Assembly (NCBI RefSeq): GCF_028736035.1
Contig: NZ_CP117866.1
Location: 3,162,001-3,226,000 of the forward strand
Reading direction: 5' to 3'
Source of the DNA: Streptomyces sp. T12
GTDB taxonomy: Bacteria > Actinomycetota > Actinomycetes > Streptomycetales > Streptomycetaceae
Length of the DNA: 64,000 bases
Below, piece by piece: positions 8,293-16,841 of this stretch. Under the pieces are notes generated by a model. It was not told the DNA's origin, did not search any database, and was given only the letters and a program-made list of their open reading frames with translations. The position numbers and the translations under genes are program-made. Every line of letters starts with the position of its first letter. The stretch's first letter is position 1.

Positions 8293-10035
8293 ATGCGCCT
8301 GCGCGTACCCTCCGTCCCGCGACATCCCTCAGCTCCCCGTATCGCCTCCCTTCCGCCCCTCGCCCTGGCCGGCGGCGCGCTGACCGTCGGCATCGGCGGC
8401 CTGTACGTCGCCGGGCTGATGCTCGCGGGCGGCGACATAGACGCCGGCACGGCGGTGCGGGGTGTCGACATCGGGGGCCTGAGCCGTGCGGAGGCGGTCC
8501 GGAAGCTGGAGGACCGGCTGGGCCCGGCCGGGTCGCGAGAGCTGGCCGTGACGGTCGGTGACCGCAAGGGCACGGTCGATCCGCGGCAGGTCGGCATCAC
8601 CTTCGACTACGACAAGACGGTGGACCGCGCGGCCCGCACCGACGACGCCAACCCGTTCACCGTGATCGGCGGCCTCTTCCGCTCGGGCGGCGCCGTCGAG
8701 CCGGTGGTGAGCGTCGACGAGGACCAGGCCCACGCCGCCCTCGGAAAGCTGGCGAAGTCACTCGACCAGAAGGTCCGCGACGGCGCCGTCACGTTCGCCG
8801 ACGGCGAGGTCCGCCAGGTCGCCCCGCACAACGGCTACGCGCTGGACACGGACGCCGCGGTCGACCCCCTGCGCACCGCCTTCCTCAGCGGCAAGGCCGA
8901 CTCCGTCACGGCCCTGCCCGCCCGCGAGACGAAACCCGAGGTCACGGCGGCGCAGGTGCGGCAGGCGGTGCGCGAGTTCGCGCAGCCTGCCATGTCGGCG
9001 CCGGTCAGGCTCGCCGCGGCCGGCGAGCGGTTCACGATCGACCCGGCCGTCCTCGGCGCGTACCTGACGATGCGGCCGGACGACACCGGCAGGCTGACCC
9101 CGAAGCTGGACGCCAAGGGCCTGCGCGCCGCCCCCGAGGTGGCCGAGCCCCTGTCCGACCTGCCTGCCGAGCCCCACAACGCCACGCTGGACCTCGACGG
9201 CGACGAGGTCGTGGCGGCCGACGACGCCAGGCCCGGTGTACAGGTCACCGACGAGGCACTGGGCAAGGCCGTGCTGCCGCTGCTCACCAAGTCGGGCATC
9301 TCCGCCCGCACCGGCGAGGTGGCCGCGCGCGTGACCCAGCCACAGGTGACCTCCGAGAACGCCGCACGGCTGGGCCTGACGGAGAAGATGTCCTCCTTCA
9401 CGGTCAACTTCGAACCGGCGCCGTACCGCACGAAGAACATCGGCCGGGCCGCGGAACTGATCAACGGTTCCGTGGTGATGCCGGACAAGACCTGGAGCTT
9501 CAACCGCACCGTCGGCGAACGCACCGAGGCCAACGGCTTCACCGAGGGCATCATGATCCTCAACGACGAGTTCACCAAGGCGCCCGGCGGCGGTGTCTCC
9601 GCCGTGGCCACGACCATGTTCAACGCGATGTTCTTCGCCGGGGTCAAGCCCGTGGAGTACGGCGCCCACTCCTTCTACATCGAGCGCTACCCGGAGGGCC
9701 GCGAGGCGACGGTCGCGTGGGGCAGCCTGGACCTGCGGTTCAGGAACGACTCCGGCAACGCCCTCTACATCCAGGCCGAGGCCACCGACACCTCGGTGAC
9801 CATCACCTTCCTCGGCACCCGGAAGTACGACGAGATCGAGTCGGTCACCGGGCCGCGCGAGAACGTCAAGCAGCCGGAGAAGAAGGTGAGCACCGACAAG
9901 AAGTGCGTGCCGCAGACCCCGCTCGAGGGCTTCGACGTCAAGGTGGAGCGAGTCTTCTACGCCGACGGCCGGGAAGTGAAGCGGGAGCCGTTCCGCACCC
10001 ACTACACGCCGCGTGACGAGATCGTCTGCGAGTGA
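8293..10035 (+). CDS. VanW-family membrane-anchored cell-wall protein
   Basis: A 580-residue protein. A short cytoplasmic N-terminus precedes one membrane helix (ALAGGALTVGIGGLYVAGLMLAG), then repeated peptidoglycan-binding-type domains (GVDIGGLSRAEAVRKLED; DARPGVQVTDEALGKAVL). The VanW domain spans roughly residues 370-515, including NIGRAAELINGSVVMPDKTWSFN, GGGVSAVATTMFNAMFFAG and the terminal YTPRDEIVCE region. VanW proteins take their name from vancomycin-resistance clusters, but most are housekeeping cell-wall proteins of unknown biochemistry. The start is ATG 8293, preceded by GGGAG. Confidence 0.88.
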   Translation: MRLRVPSVPRHPSAPRIASLPPLALAGGALTVGIGGLYVAGLMLAGGDIDAGTAVRGVDIGGLSRAEAVRKLEDRLGPAGSRELAVTVGDRKGTVDPRQVGITFDYDKTVDRAARTDDANPFTVIGGLFRSGGAVEPVVSVDEDQAHAALGKLAKSLDQKVRDGAVTFADGEVRQVAPHNGYALDTDAAVDPLRTAFLSGKADSVTALPARETKPEVTAAQVRQAVREFAQPAMSAPVRLAAAGERFTIDPAVLGAYLTMRPDDTGRLTPKLDAKGLRAAPEVAEPLSDLPAEPHNATLDLDGDEVVAADDARPGVQVTDEALGKAVLPLLTKSGISARTGEVAARVTQPQVTSENAARLGLTEKMSSFTVNFEPAPYRTKNIGRAAELINGSVVMPDKTWSFNRTVGERTEANGFTEGIMILNDEFTKAPGGGVSAVATTMFNAMFFAGVKPVEYGAHSFYIERYPEGREATVAWGSLDLRFRNDSGNALYIQAEATDTSVTITFLGTRKYDEIESVTGPRENVKQPEKKVSTDKKCVPQTPLEGFDVKVERVFYADGREVKREPFRTHYTPRDEIVCE

Positions 10036-10158
10036 CGCACGGTCCGCATCACTCCTCCGAGTGGCGCATCCCGCCGTCCCCGGAACAATGGAACGCGGCC
10101 CTCATAACCTGTGGAGCACATGTCGTGCCGGGACGATGACGCGCGGTAGGTGATCTCG

Positions 10159-12246
10159 GTGCCCGTACCGCACAAGCGAGCCCTCGACGACGACCTGGCC
10201 ATCGCACTCGTCGACCCGTCAGGCCGTATCGCTCTGTGGACTCCCGGGGCGCATGCCCTGACCGGCCACCCGCCGTCCGAAATCATCGGCCGTGATCTGT
10301 CGGTACTCGCCGACCGCCCCGCCGCGCACGGCAGCGAGCTCGTCGCTCGGCTGGTGGGGGCCGGTGGGGGTGTCCGCACGGACTGGCTGCGGTGCGGTGA
10401 CGGCACCTGCCGCAGTGTCCGGTGGCGCGCCCTGCCGCTCCCACTCGCCGCCGGTACGAGAGTGCCTGGTACGGAAGCGCTCGGTACGGAAGCGCTCGGT
10501 ACGGGAATGCTCGCCGTGGCCGGCCCTGGCGAGCAGCGGATCCAGCGATGCGATCCCGCCGCGGCCGACCTTCTCCTGCACTCCTCGCCGATCGGCCTGG
10601 CCGTCCTCGACAACGACCTGCGGTACCGCTTCATCAACGACGCCCTCGCCCGCCTCAACGGCCTGCCCGTCACCGCACACCTGGGCCGCAGCATCCTGGA
10701 CGTCCTCGATCTGCCCGACCCCCAGGCGTACGAGGACATGCTGCGACGGGTGACCGACGGCGGCGAGACGATCGACAACCTGCACGTGGCCGCGATCAGA
10801 CCCGACGGCACCGCGTACGCGGCCGTAGGCACTCTCTTCCCGCTCCGCGACGCCGATGGCCGCATCGTGGGCCAGGCCGGCGTGGTGCACGACCTGGGCG
10901 GCACGAGAGCGGAGCTGCTGGACACCGCGCGCAGCCAGCGCCGCCTGGAACTGCTCAGCCGGATCAGCGCCGCCCTCAGCCAGGGGCTGGACGTGGCAAG
11001 CGTCGCGACGAAGCTGTCGGCGGCCTGCGCCCCCGCATTCGCCCGGACCGTCACCGTCGACCTCCTCGCCAGCGCGGTGCCACGGTCCCCGGACGCCCCA
11101 CCGCACTCACTGGCCGAGCAGGTCGAGCAGGCCGAGCAGGCCGACGCCATCGGCTCGGACGCACCTGCCGCCCCGCGGGTCCATCGGCTGAGCGCCTCCA
11201 CCGACAGCGCCCCCGCGCAGCCGGAACGGGATCTGCCACGCCCCCTCGCGGCATCGATCCCCGTGAGCGAGTGCATCCTCTCGGCCGAGACAGTGGCCTC
11301 TCGCGTGCGTGTGCTCGGGGAGGGGGATGCGGACGAGGCCCGGGAACCACCGCACCACGCCCTCGCCGTACCGCTCCTGGCCGCCGGTCAGGTCCTGGGA
11401 GCGATCACCTTCTGCAGACCCGGCGGCTTCGATCCCGACGACGTACTCACCGCGCGTGACATCGCCGCCCGCACCGCGATGGCCCTCGACAACGCCCTGC
11501 TCTACCGGCGCGAAAGGCTGGCCACCCTGGCCCTCCAACGCCATCTGCTGCCCGCCCGCCTGCCCGACCTCCCCTGGGCCAGATCGGCACACCGCTACCT
11601 CCCCGCCGAGAACGGCACTTTGGCCGGCGGCGACTGGTACGACTGCGTGCGACTCCCCGGGGGCCGCGTCGGGCTGACGGTCGGTGACGTCATGGGGCAC
11701 GGGCTGGGCGCGGCCGCGGCCATGGGCCGCTATCGCTCCTCCGCGCGCGCTCTGCTGGCCGTGGGCCTGGAACCCGGCCAGCTCCTCACCCGCCTGGACG
11801 GGCTGGACGACGGGACCGACAACGACCTCCCCGCGACCTGCGCCTGCGTCGTATACGACGCGGTCACCGGAGACCTCCGCCTCGCGCTGGCCGGCCACCC
11901 GCCGCCCCTGCTGATCCACCCGAACGGATCGGCGGACATACTGGCGGCCGACCCCGGCCCGCCCGTCGGCATGGGCCTCGACCACGTGTACGAGCACGCC
12001 CACCACCTCGTCCCACCGGGGAGCCTGCTCGTCCTCTACACCGACGGCATGATCGAGGACCGCAGCACGTTCCTCGACCTCGAGCAGGGAATCGGCCTGC
12101 TCCGCCGGGCGGTTCACCGCACCGAGACCTCCCTGGACGAGGTCTGCGACGCTCTGCTGACCGCACGCCCCACCAACTCGGCGGACGACGCCACCCTGTT
12201 CGTGACCCGCCTCACCCGCATCCAGCCCGTGACGGTGGCCGAATGA
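10159..12246 (+). CDS. PAS-PAS-GAF-SpoIIE phosphatase
   Basis: A roughly 695-residue multi-domain signalling protein. Two PAS domains come first (LAIALVDPSGRIALWTPGA; GLAVLDNDLRYRFINDALA). A GAF domain follows (about 260-450, LGAITFCRPGGFDPDD), then a C-terminal PP2C-type SpoIIE serine phosphatase (GGDWYDCVRLPGGRVGLTVGDVMGHG; LVLYTDGMIEDR). Such proteins dephosphorylate anti-anti-sigma factors in partner-switching systems. Start choice: the sequence GGTAGGTGATC is a near-perfect extended anti-16S match and positions GTG 10159, rather than GTG 10150 inside it. A short tandem repeat (10461-10505) encodes GTEALGTEALGTGM between the two PAS domains. Confidence 0.88.
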   Translation: MPVPHKRALDDDLAIALVDPSGRIALWTPGAHALTGHPPSEIIGRDLSVLADRPAAHGSELVARLVGAGGGVRTDWLRCGDGTCRSVRWRALPLPLAAGTRVPGTEALGTEALGTGMLAVAGPGEQRIQRCDPAAADLLLHSSPIGLAVLDNDLRYRFINDALARLNGLPVTAHLGRSILDVLDLPDPQAYEDMLRRVTDGGETIDNLHVAAIRPDGTAYAAVGTLFPLRDADGRIVGQAGVVHDLGGTRAELLDTARSQRRLELLSRISAALSQGLDVASVATKLSAACAPAFARTVTVDLLASAVPRSPDAPPHSLAEQVEQAEQADAIGSDAPAAPRVHRLSASTDSAPAQPERDLPRPLAASIPVSECILSAETVASRVRVLGEGDADEAREPPHHALAVPLLAAGQVLGAITFCRPGGFDPDDVLTARDIAARTAMALDNALLYRRERLATLALQRHLLPARLPDLPWARSAHRYLPAENGTLAGGDWYDCVRLPGGRVGLTVGDVMGHGLGAAAAMGRYRSSARALLAVGLEPGQLLTRLDGLDDGTDNDLPATCACVVYDAVTGDLRLALAGHPPPLLIHPNGSADILAADPGPPVGMGLDHVYEHAHHLVPPGSLLVLYTDGMIEDRSTFLDLEQGIGLLRRAVHRTETSLDEVCDALLTARPTNSADDATLFVTRLTRIQPVTVAE

Positions 12247-12282
12247 CCGCTGCTCGGCGAGTGCCGACGCGCCTTCGCCCCG

Positions 12283-12996
12283 TCAGAGGGCCGGGCGCGC
12301 TTCCCGCGCCCGCAGCCGGTGCGCGAGCCGGCCGAGCAGCACGGCGTTGAACAGCCCGGCCAGGCCCGCAACGGCGGAGAACAGCACCGGGCTCAGCCAG
12401 GCGAGCGAGGAGGCCCACTCGACGGGTGTCGTCACCAGCAGGGCGAGGATGCTGAGCGGCGCCGTGGCCATGAGCGGCCAGATCCCCGCGAACCCCGGGT
12501 CCGGCGACAGGTACACGGCCCACAGGAAGAACCCCAGCGACGCCGCGACCAGGGCGAGGTATCCACGCGCGAGCCAGTTGTCCACCGCGGGCGCCAGCAG
12601 ATCCCGAACCCGCCCCGGGCGGGGCCGCGCGGAACTCGCCCCGTCCGTCGCGGCGGACGCGGACCTCGTGACGAGGGCACCGAGCGCGGCGGCGTTCACG
12701 AGAGCGCACACGAGCAGCCATACGGCCCAGAAGCCGACGGCGAACACCTCGGCCGCCCCGCCGCCCTCGGTACCGGGACCGAAGGGGAGGACCACACCCG
12801 CGAAGGAGAGCGGCGCCGTGAGCATCATCGGGCTCTGGGCGAGGCCGCTGTCCGGGAAGAGGACCATGACCAGGACGCAGACGGCGACGACAGCCAGATA
12901 GCCCCGGGCGAGCCAGTTGTCCGTGGCGAGCGCGAGGAGCCGGCGCAGCCGCGGGAAGCGGCGCGGACGGGACGCATTCGGCGACGCGTTCGGCAT
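12283..12996 (-). CDS. SCO4225-family membrane protein, internally duplicated
   Basis: A 237-residue membrane protein made of two homologous halves. Each has the signature DNWLARGYLA followed by a hydrophobic helix and a TAPLS motif (first ATDNWLARGYLAVVAV and MLTAPLSFAG, second AVDNWLARGYLALVAA and MATAPLSILA). About six membrane segments are predicted. The ATG at 12996 is used because GAGGGAACCCCG precedes it; an in-frame ATG at 13062 lacks a ribosome site. It converges with the SpoIIE gene. Function is unknown. Confidence 0.8.
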   Translation of the reverse strand: MPNASPNASRPRRFPRLRRLLALATDNWLARGYLAVVAVCVLVMVLFPDSGLAQSPMMLTAPLSFAGVVLPFGPGTEGGGAAEVFAVGFWAVWLLVCALVNAAALGALVTRSASAATDGASSARPRPGRVRDLLAPAVDNWLARGYLALVAASLGFFLWAVYLSPDPGFAGIWPLMATAPLSILALLVTTPVEWASSLAWLSPVLFSAVAGLAGLFNAVLLGRLAHRLRAREARPAL

Positions 12997-13102
12997 CGGG
13001 GTTCCCTCGGGTCGGTCCGGATCGGTGTTCTCCACGGTGGACCGGAGGGCGCACTCGGGCATGAGTACGGGTACTCAAGGGCAGGGCGGCACAGGACCTA
13101 CT

Positions 13103-14107
13103 TCAGCCGCCGAGCAGGGGCAGGGACAGGCCGCACCGGACGGGCTGTGCGTGAGCGGGGTCGAGGGCGTTGCTCACGAGTTGGGCGGCGTTGGTGTCGT
13201 ACGCGAGCGACAGGTGGTCGGAGACGTCCTGCGGGCAGATCTCCTGGATCAGGATGTTCCGGACGGTCGCGCCCGGCCCGGCGGTCAGGAAGTTGTTCGG
13301 GTACGGGGTGGCGAACTCGTCGTACCGGGTGGCGATGACGGTGTAGTGGACCCCGGGCTGCGTGTCCCCGTCCCGGTCCAGCTTCTTGTTCATCTCGGAG
13401 CCGACCATCTGGTCCGACCACGCCTGGCCGACGGCGGCGGACACGGTCGGGTTGAGACCCAGCTTGGTGGTCAGGGTGCCGATGCCGGAGATGTTCCCGC
13501 CGTGGTTGGACGGAGCCAGGGCGATGAGACTGCGTACCTTGTTCCGTTCCGGATGCGCGGGGTTCGTGCCGCCCTCGAACCGCAGATACCAGCGGGGCGC
13601 CGGACCGCCGCCCTGGGAGTGCCCGACGAGGTCGACCTGGCGGGCGCCGGTGGCCTTGCGTACGCGGTCGACGTAAGCGGCGATCTGCCGGGCGGAGTCC
13701 GCGATGGGCCCGGTGGCCTTGAACGGACTACCCGGCGCCCCGCCGTAGTTGGGGGCGAACACGCAGTACCCCTGCCGCTTCAGCCACGGCGACAGCATGC
13801 TCCAGTTGATGTAGGCGTTGGCTGCGGACCCGTGCAGCAGCACGACCGGGCGCGGATGCTTGCGCGTGGGCCGGCAACTCCAGTCGTCGGCCCCGGCCGG
13901 CGGCGCGTCCGGGTGCAGGAGCCCTCCGGTCAACGCGGCGGGGGTGTCGAGGATCCGCCCCTGCGGTCGTACAGGCGCGGGTGGGCCGGATGCGGCGGCC
14001 ACGCCCTGCAGCGCCATGGTCATCGACAGGCCGAGACCCGCACAGACCGCGGCCCACTTGCCGTACCGCCGGCTGGACCGTCCCCGGGAAACATTCCGGT
14101 ACGACAT
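13103..14107 (-). CDS. secreted alpha/beta-hydrolase lipase (class 2 / EstA-like)
   Basis: A 334-residue secreted lipase. The N-terminal signal (YGKWAAVCAGLGLSMTMALQGVAAASG) is followed by the HG oxyanion motif VVLLHGSAANAY, the nucleophile elbow GHSQGG, and a C-terminal histidine in DVSDHLSLAYD. Several cysteines (WSCRP, GYCVF, EICPQD, VRCGL) suggest disulphides in the exported enzyme. It belongs to the actinobacterial lipase group that hydrolyses acyl glycerols. It is divergent from the epimerase gene to its right. Confidence 0.9.
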   Translation of the reverse strand: MSYRNVSRGRSSRRYGKWAAVCAGLGLSMTMALQGVAAASGPPAPVRPQGRILDTPAALTGGLLHPDAPPAGADDWSCRPTRKHPRPVVLLHGSAANAYINWSMLSPWLKRQGYCVFAPNYGGAPGSPFKATGPIADSARQIAAYVDRVRKATGARQVDLVGHSQGGGPAPRWYLRFEGGTNPAHPERNKVRSLIALAPSNHGGNISGIGTLTTKLGLNPTVSAAVGQAWSDQMVGSEMNKKLDRDGDTQPGVHYTVIATRYDEFATPYPNNFLTAGPGATVRNILIQEICPQDVSDHLSLAYDTNAAQLVSNALDPAHAQPVRCGLSLPLLGG

Positions 14108-14414
14108 CAGGCCACTCCTCGCCTCAGAGCCGGCCGAGCGCCGACCCGAAGATGATCGAGGAGCGGATCCCCGCAGCGTTCAACAGCCGCTCGCGGCACC
14201 TCTGATGGAGCAGATCGTTTTCATCCGTCCAGACCACGGCGTACCGGGGCTCGGGAAGGCGGAGCCGATCGAGGTACAGACCGCCCGGCTCGCCTCTGCC
14301 CGGACGGAGAGGACGCCCGGGCCTCGGGGGTAATGGTCATTCGTCTGGGTGGTGATTGGTCCCTGAGCGGCTTTCGTTGCGCTGAATGGGGGACGCGCCC
14401 TTTAGCGTGCGGGC
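14108..14414. other. divergent intergenic region
   Basis: About 300 bp between the lipase and the epimerase. No gene is convincing here. The right end holds a possible promoter with TAGCGT at 14403-14408, seven bases before the GTG of the epimerase. Confidence 0.4.
14403..14408 (+). promoter_or_regulatory. possible -10 element for a leaderless epimerase mRNA
   Basis: TAGCGT fits the TAnnnT pattern and sits 6 nt before GTG 14415, with no Shine-Dalgarno sequence between. A leaderless transcript starting at the GTG would explain this. A -35 candidate (TTGCGC, 14377-14382) is spaced 20 bp, longer than ideal. Confidence 0.35.
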
Positions 14415-15476
14415 GTGACGAACTCCATCGATGCCCCTCGTGAGGCAGAGCAGCCGTTTGTGTGCCCGGATGTGAGCGGGCTACGTGTGGTTGTCACGGG
14501 GGCAACGGGGTTCGTGGGCCGTCGGCTGTGTCGCCGGATTGTTGAGAGCGGTGGCCGGGTGACGGCGCTGGTGCGGCCGCAGTCCGATCGCGGAGTACTG
14601 GACGGCTGTCCGGTCGACGTCGCCGTAGTGGATCTGCTCACCGGTTCGGGGGTTGTGGAGGCTGTCTCGGGCGCGGATGTGGTGATTCATCTGGCGGCTG
14701 CGGTACGGGCCGCGTCACGGGCCGAGTTTCGACTGGCCAACACCGTGGCGACTGGCGTGCTGGCGGGTGTGTTGGCTTCCTCGGATGCGCCGCCGCGGCT
14801 GGTCGTGTGTTCGTCGCTGGCTGCGGCTGGTCCCGCGCCCGTGCCGGGGCGGGCACGGCGGGAGGAGGACCGGGCCGGTCCGGTGTCGTGGTACGGAGCC
14901 AGCAAGCTGGCCGGGGAGCAGGCGGCACGGCGGTTCGCCGGGCAGGTTCCGACCGTGATCGTGCGCCCCCCGATCGTGTACGGGCCGTCCGATGTGGCGT
15001 TCGTACCGAACCTCGCCGCGATGGCCCGTACAAGAGTGGCGGTGCGGCCCGGCCCGGCGACTCGCCTCTACTCGGTGCTGCACGTGGACGATCTGTGCGA
15101 CGGGCTGATCGCCGCGGGCTTGCAGGGGCGTACCGCTGGTCCGAGCGAGTCCCACAGTGGCGTCTATCACCTGTGTGACGGGGTTGAGTACACCCTTGCT
15201 GATCTGGTGCGGACGGCTGGTGCGCTGCTGGGCTGCGGCAGGCCACTGGTGCTGCCCGTGCCGTCGGCTGTGGTGCGGGCGGCCGGTGTGGTGAGTGAGG
15301 CGTTCGGACGGTTGCGGGGTGGCGTGCCGGTGTTCAACCGGGACAAGGCGCGCGAGGCGGCAGCCGGGCCATGGACCGCCACTGCGGACCGCGCGAACAG
15401 GGATTTCGGGTTCCGCGCCAGGGTCGGGCTCGAAGACGGCCTGCGAGAGGCTTTCAAAGAGATGCTGCATGGCTGA
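14415..15476 (+). CDS. NAD-dependent epimerase/dehydratase (CerR-like candidate)
   Basis: A 353-residue extended short-chain dehydrogenase. It has the Rossmann motif VVVTGATGFVGRRL, the VIHLAAAV strand, catalytic-type YGASK (in SWYGASKLAGE), and VRPPIVYGPSD in the substrate half. Family members reduce or epimerise keto/hydroxy groups on sugars, sterols and sphingoid bases. CerR of Caulobacter ceramide synthesis is such a protein. It converges on the six-gene SPT operon, ending about 100 bp from the glycosyltransferase gene. A role as 3-ketosphinganine or ketoceramide reductase is inferred from that context; a sugar or sterol dehydrogenase is possible. Confidence 0.85.
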   Translation: MTNSIDAPREAEQPFVCPDVSGLRVVVTGATGFVGRRLCRRIVESGGRVTALVRPQSDRGVLDGCPVDVAVVDLLTGSGVVEAVSGADVVIHLAAAVRAASRAEFRLANTVATGVLAGVLASSDAPPRLVVCSSLAAAGPAPVPGRARREEDRAGPVSWYGASKLAGEQAARRFAGQVPTVIVRPPIVYGPSDVAFVPNLAAMARTRVAVRPGPATRLYSVLHVDDLCDGLIAAGLQGRTAGPSESHSGVYHLCDGVEYTLADLVRTAGALLGCGRPLVLPVPSAVVRAAGVVSEAFGRLRGGVPVFNRDKAREAAAGPWTATADRANRDFGFRARVGLEDGLREAFKEMLHG

Positions 15477-15575
15477 GACCAGCGGTCGGGTACGCGGTGG
15501 TGATCTCGGTCTTGGCCCTTAACGCATGACGCGGCGTGCTCACAGTGCAAAAGCCCCGCGGGACATGAGGATGAT

Positions 15576-16841
15576 CTACCACATCGAACCAGTGGTCGTT
15601 CCGGGGACGAACTGGTCCAGGTAGCGGACGAACCCGCCGGTGCCATCCTCAGCTGCGATTCCACCGGCGATGAGACGCGCGCGTCTGCGGTAGACGGGGT
15701 TGTGGACGGCTGCGCGGATGGCGTCTGCGAGCGTGTCGCTGGTCAGCCGCGAGAAGGGCACCGCGCGGGGGCTGACGCCCAGCGCACGCAGTCGCGCTGA
15801 CCAGAACGACTGGTCTCCGTAGACCGGTGTCGGGACGGCCGGCACTCCTGCCCGCAACCCCGCAGCCGTGGTGCCGGCTCCGGCGTGATGAACCACCGCA
15901 GCGGTGCGAGGGAACAGCCACTCGTGTGCGACCTGGCCCACCGTGAGGACATCATCGCTGTGGGCTGCGACGCCTGCCCAGCCGCTTTGCACCACTCCCC
16001 GGGTGCCCGCCTTGCGCAGGGCCTCCACAGCGAGCTGACTCATCTGCTCCCGTTGGCCTGGAATCATGCTGCCAAACCCGATGAACACCGGTGGCGGTCC
16101 TGCCGACAGGAAATCCTTCAGGGTTCGATCCGGCTGCCACGTTCGAGGTGTGGCAGGCCACCAGTATCCGGTGATGGCAACGTGCGATGGCCATTCCGGC
16201 GGGCGCGCGATCACCAGGGGGCTGAAGCCGTACGCGACTGGCCGGCTGTCGCCCATCCGCCGGCGCTGGCCGCTGGTGAGCGGTGACAGGCCCATCTCTG
16301 CGCGCAATCGCTGAACGTTTGGTCCTGCGGCCAGGCGCATCAAGGTGACTTGCGCACGGCCGGCCAGCAGGTTTCCGGTACGTCCCAGTGAGTGGCGCCC
16401 CAGGCCCACCGGGGCGAAGGACCGGGTCGGCGTGTGCGGCTGCAACAGTGCCAGGAGCGCAGGAATACGAAGCCCGTCTGCCACCGCCAGGCCCAGGACG
16501 GCCGTTGGACTGGACAGCACCATGACGTCGGTGCCTTCCCGGGCCGCCTCCAGGGTTGCGTCGGCCATCTGTGTCAGGGCCGGAACATAGGCGCGAGCAG
16601 CAGCGACTGATCCACGCAGCCCGTCCGAACGCCTGGGCAGGCCGGCTCCATGAGTGGGGATGAGAGCCTGCGGATCTCCCGGCAACGGCCGAAAGCCCAG
16701 ACCACATTCGCTGATCAGGGCTCGGTAGTCCTCATGCGTCGCGACGGTCACCTGGTGACCCGCTTCACGTAATTGGCATCCCACACCAGTGAACGGGGCT
16801 ACGTCCCCTGTTGTTCCGGAGGTGACGATCAAGACGCGCAT
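15576..16841 (-). CDS. GT1-family glycosyltransferase, lipid/sterol glucosyltransferase type
   Basis: A 421-residue GT-B enzyme. The N-terminus MRVLIVTSGTTGDVAPF and GHQVTVATHEDY match the acceptor half of macrolide/sterol glycosyltransferases. The C-terminal donor motif VHHAGAGTTAAGLRAGVP followed by PVYGDQSFWS resembles UDP-glucose:sterol or lipid glucosyltransferases (ATG26/UGT80 type). FIGFGSM is the inter-domain strand. AGGAGA precedes ATG 16841, which lies inside the end of the PAP2 gene (13-bp overlap). It is the last gene of the SPT operon, so glycosylation of a ceramide-like lipid is the simplest proposal. A polyketide or sterol acceptor cannot be excluded. Confidence 0.85.
   Translation of the reverse strand: MRVLIVTSGTTGDVAPFTGVGCQLREAGHQVTVATHEDYRALISECGLGFRPLPGDPQALIPTHGAGLPRRSDGLRGSVAAARAYVPALTQMADATLEAAREGTDVMVLSSPTAVLGLAVADGLRIPALLALLQPHTPTRSFAPVGLGRHSLGRTGNLLAGRAQVTLMRLAAGPNVQRLRAEMGLSPLTSGQRRRMGDSRPVAYGFSPLVIARPPEWPSHVAITGYWWPATPRTWQPDRTLKDFLSAGPPPVFIGFGSMIPGQREQMSQLAVEALRKAGTRGVVQSGWAGVAAHSDDVLTVGQVAHEWLFPRTAAVVHHAGAGTTAAGLRAGVPAVPTPVYGDQSFWSARLRALGVSPRAVPFSRLTSDTLADAIRAAVHNPVYRRRARLIAGGIAAEDGTGGFVRYLDQFVPGTTTGSMW

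Noticed and set aside
8293..10035. Vancomycin-resistance gene
   Set aside because: VanW alone does not confer resistance; no vanHAX or vanRS genes are present.
15952..16707. Open frame overlapping the glycosyltransferase on the same strand
   Set aside because: Different frame of a gene whose donor and acceptor motifs are clear; no independent start.
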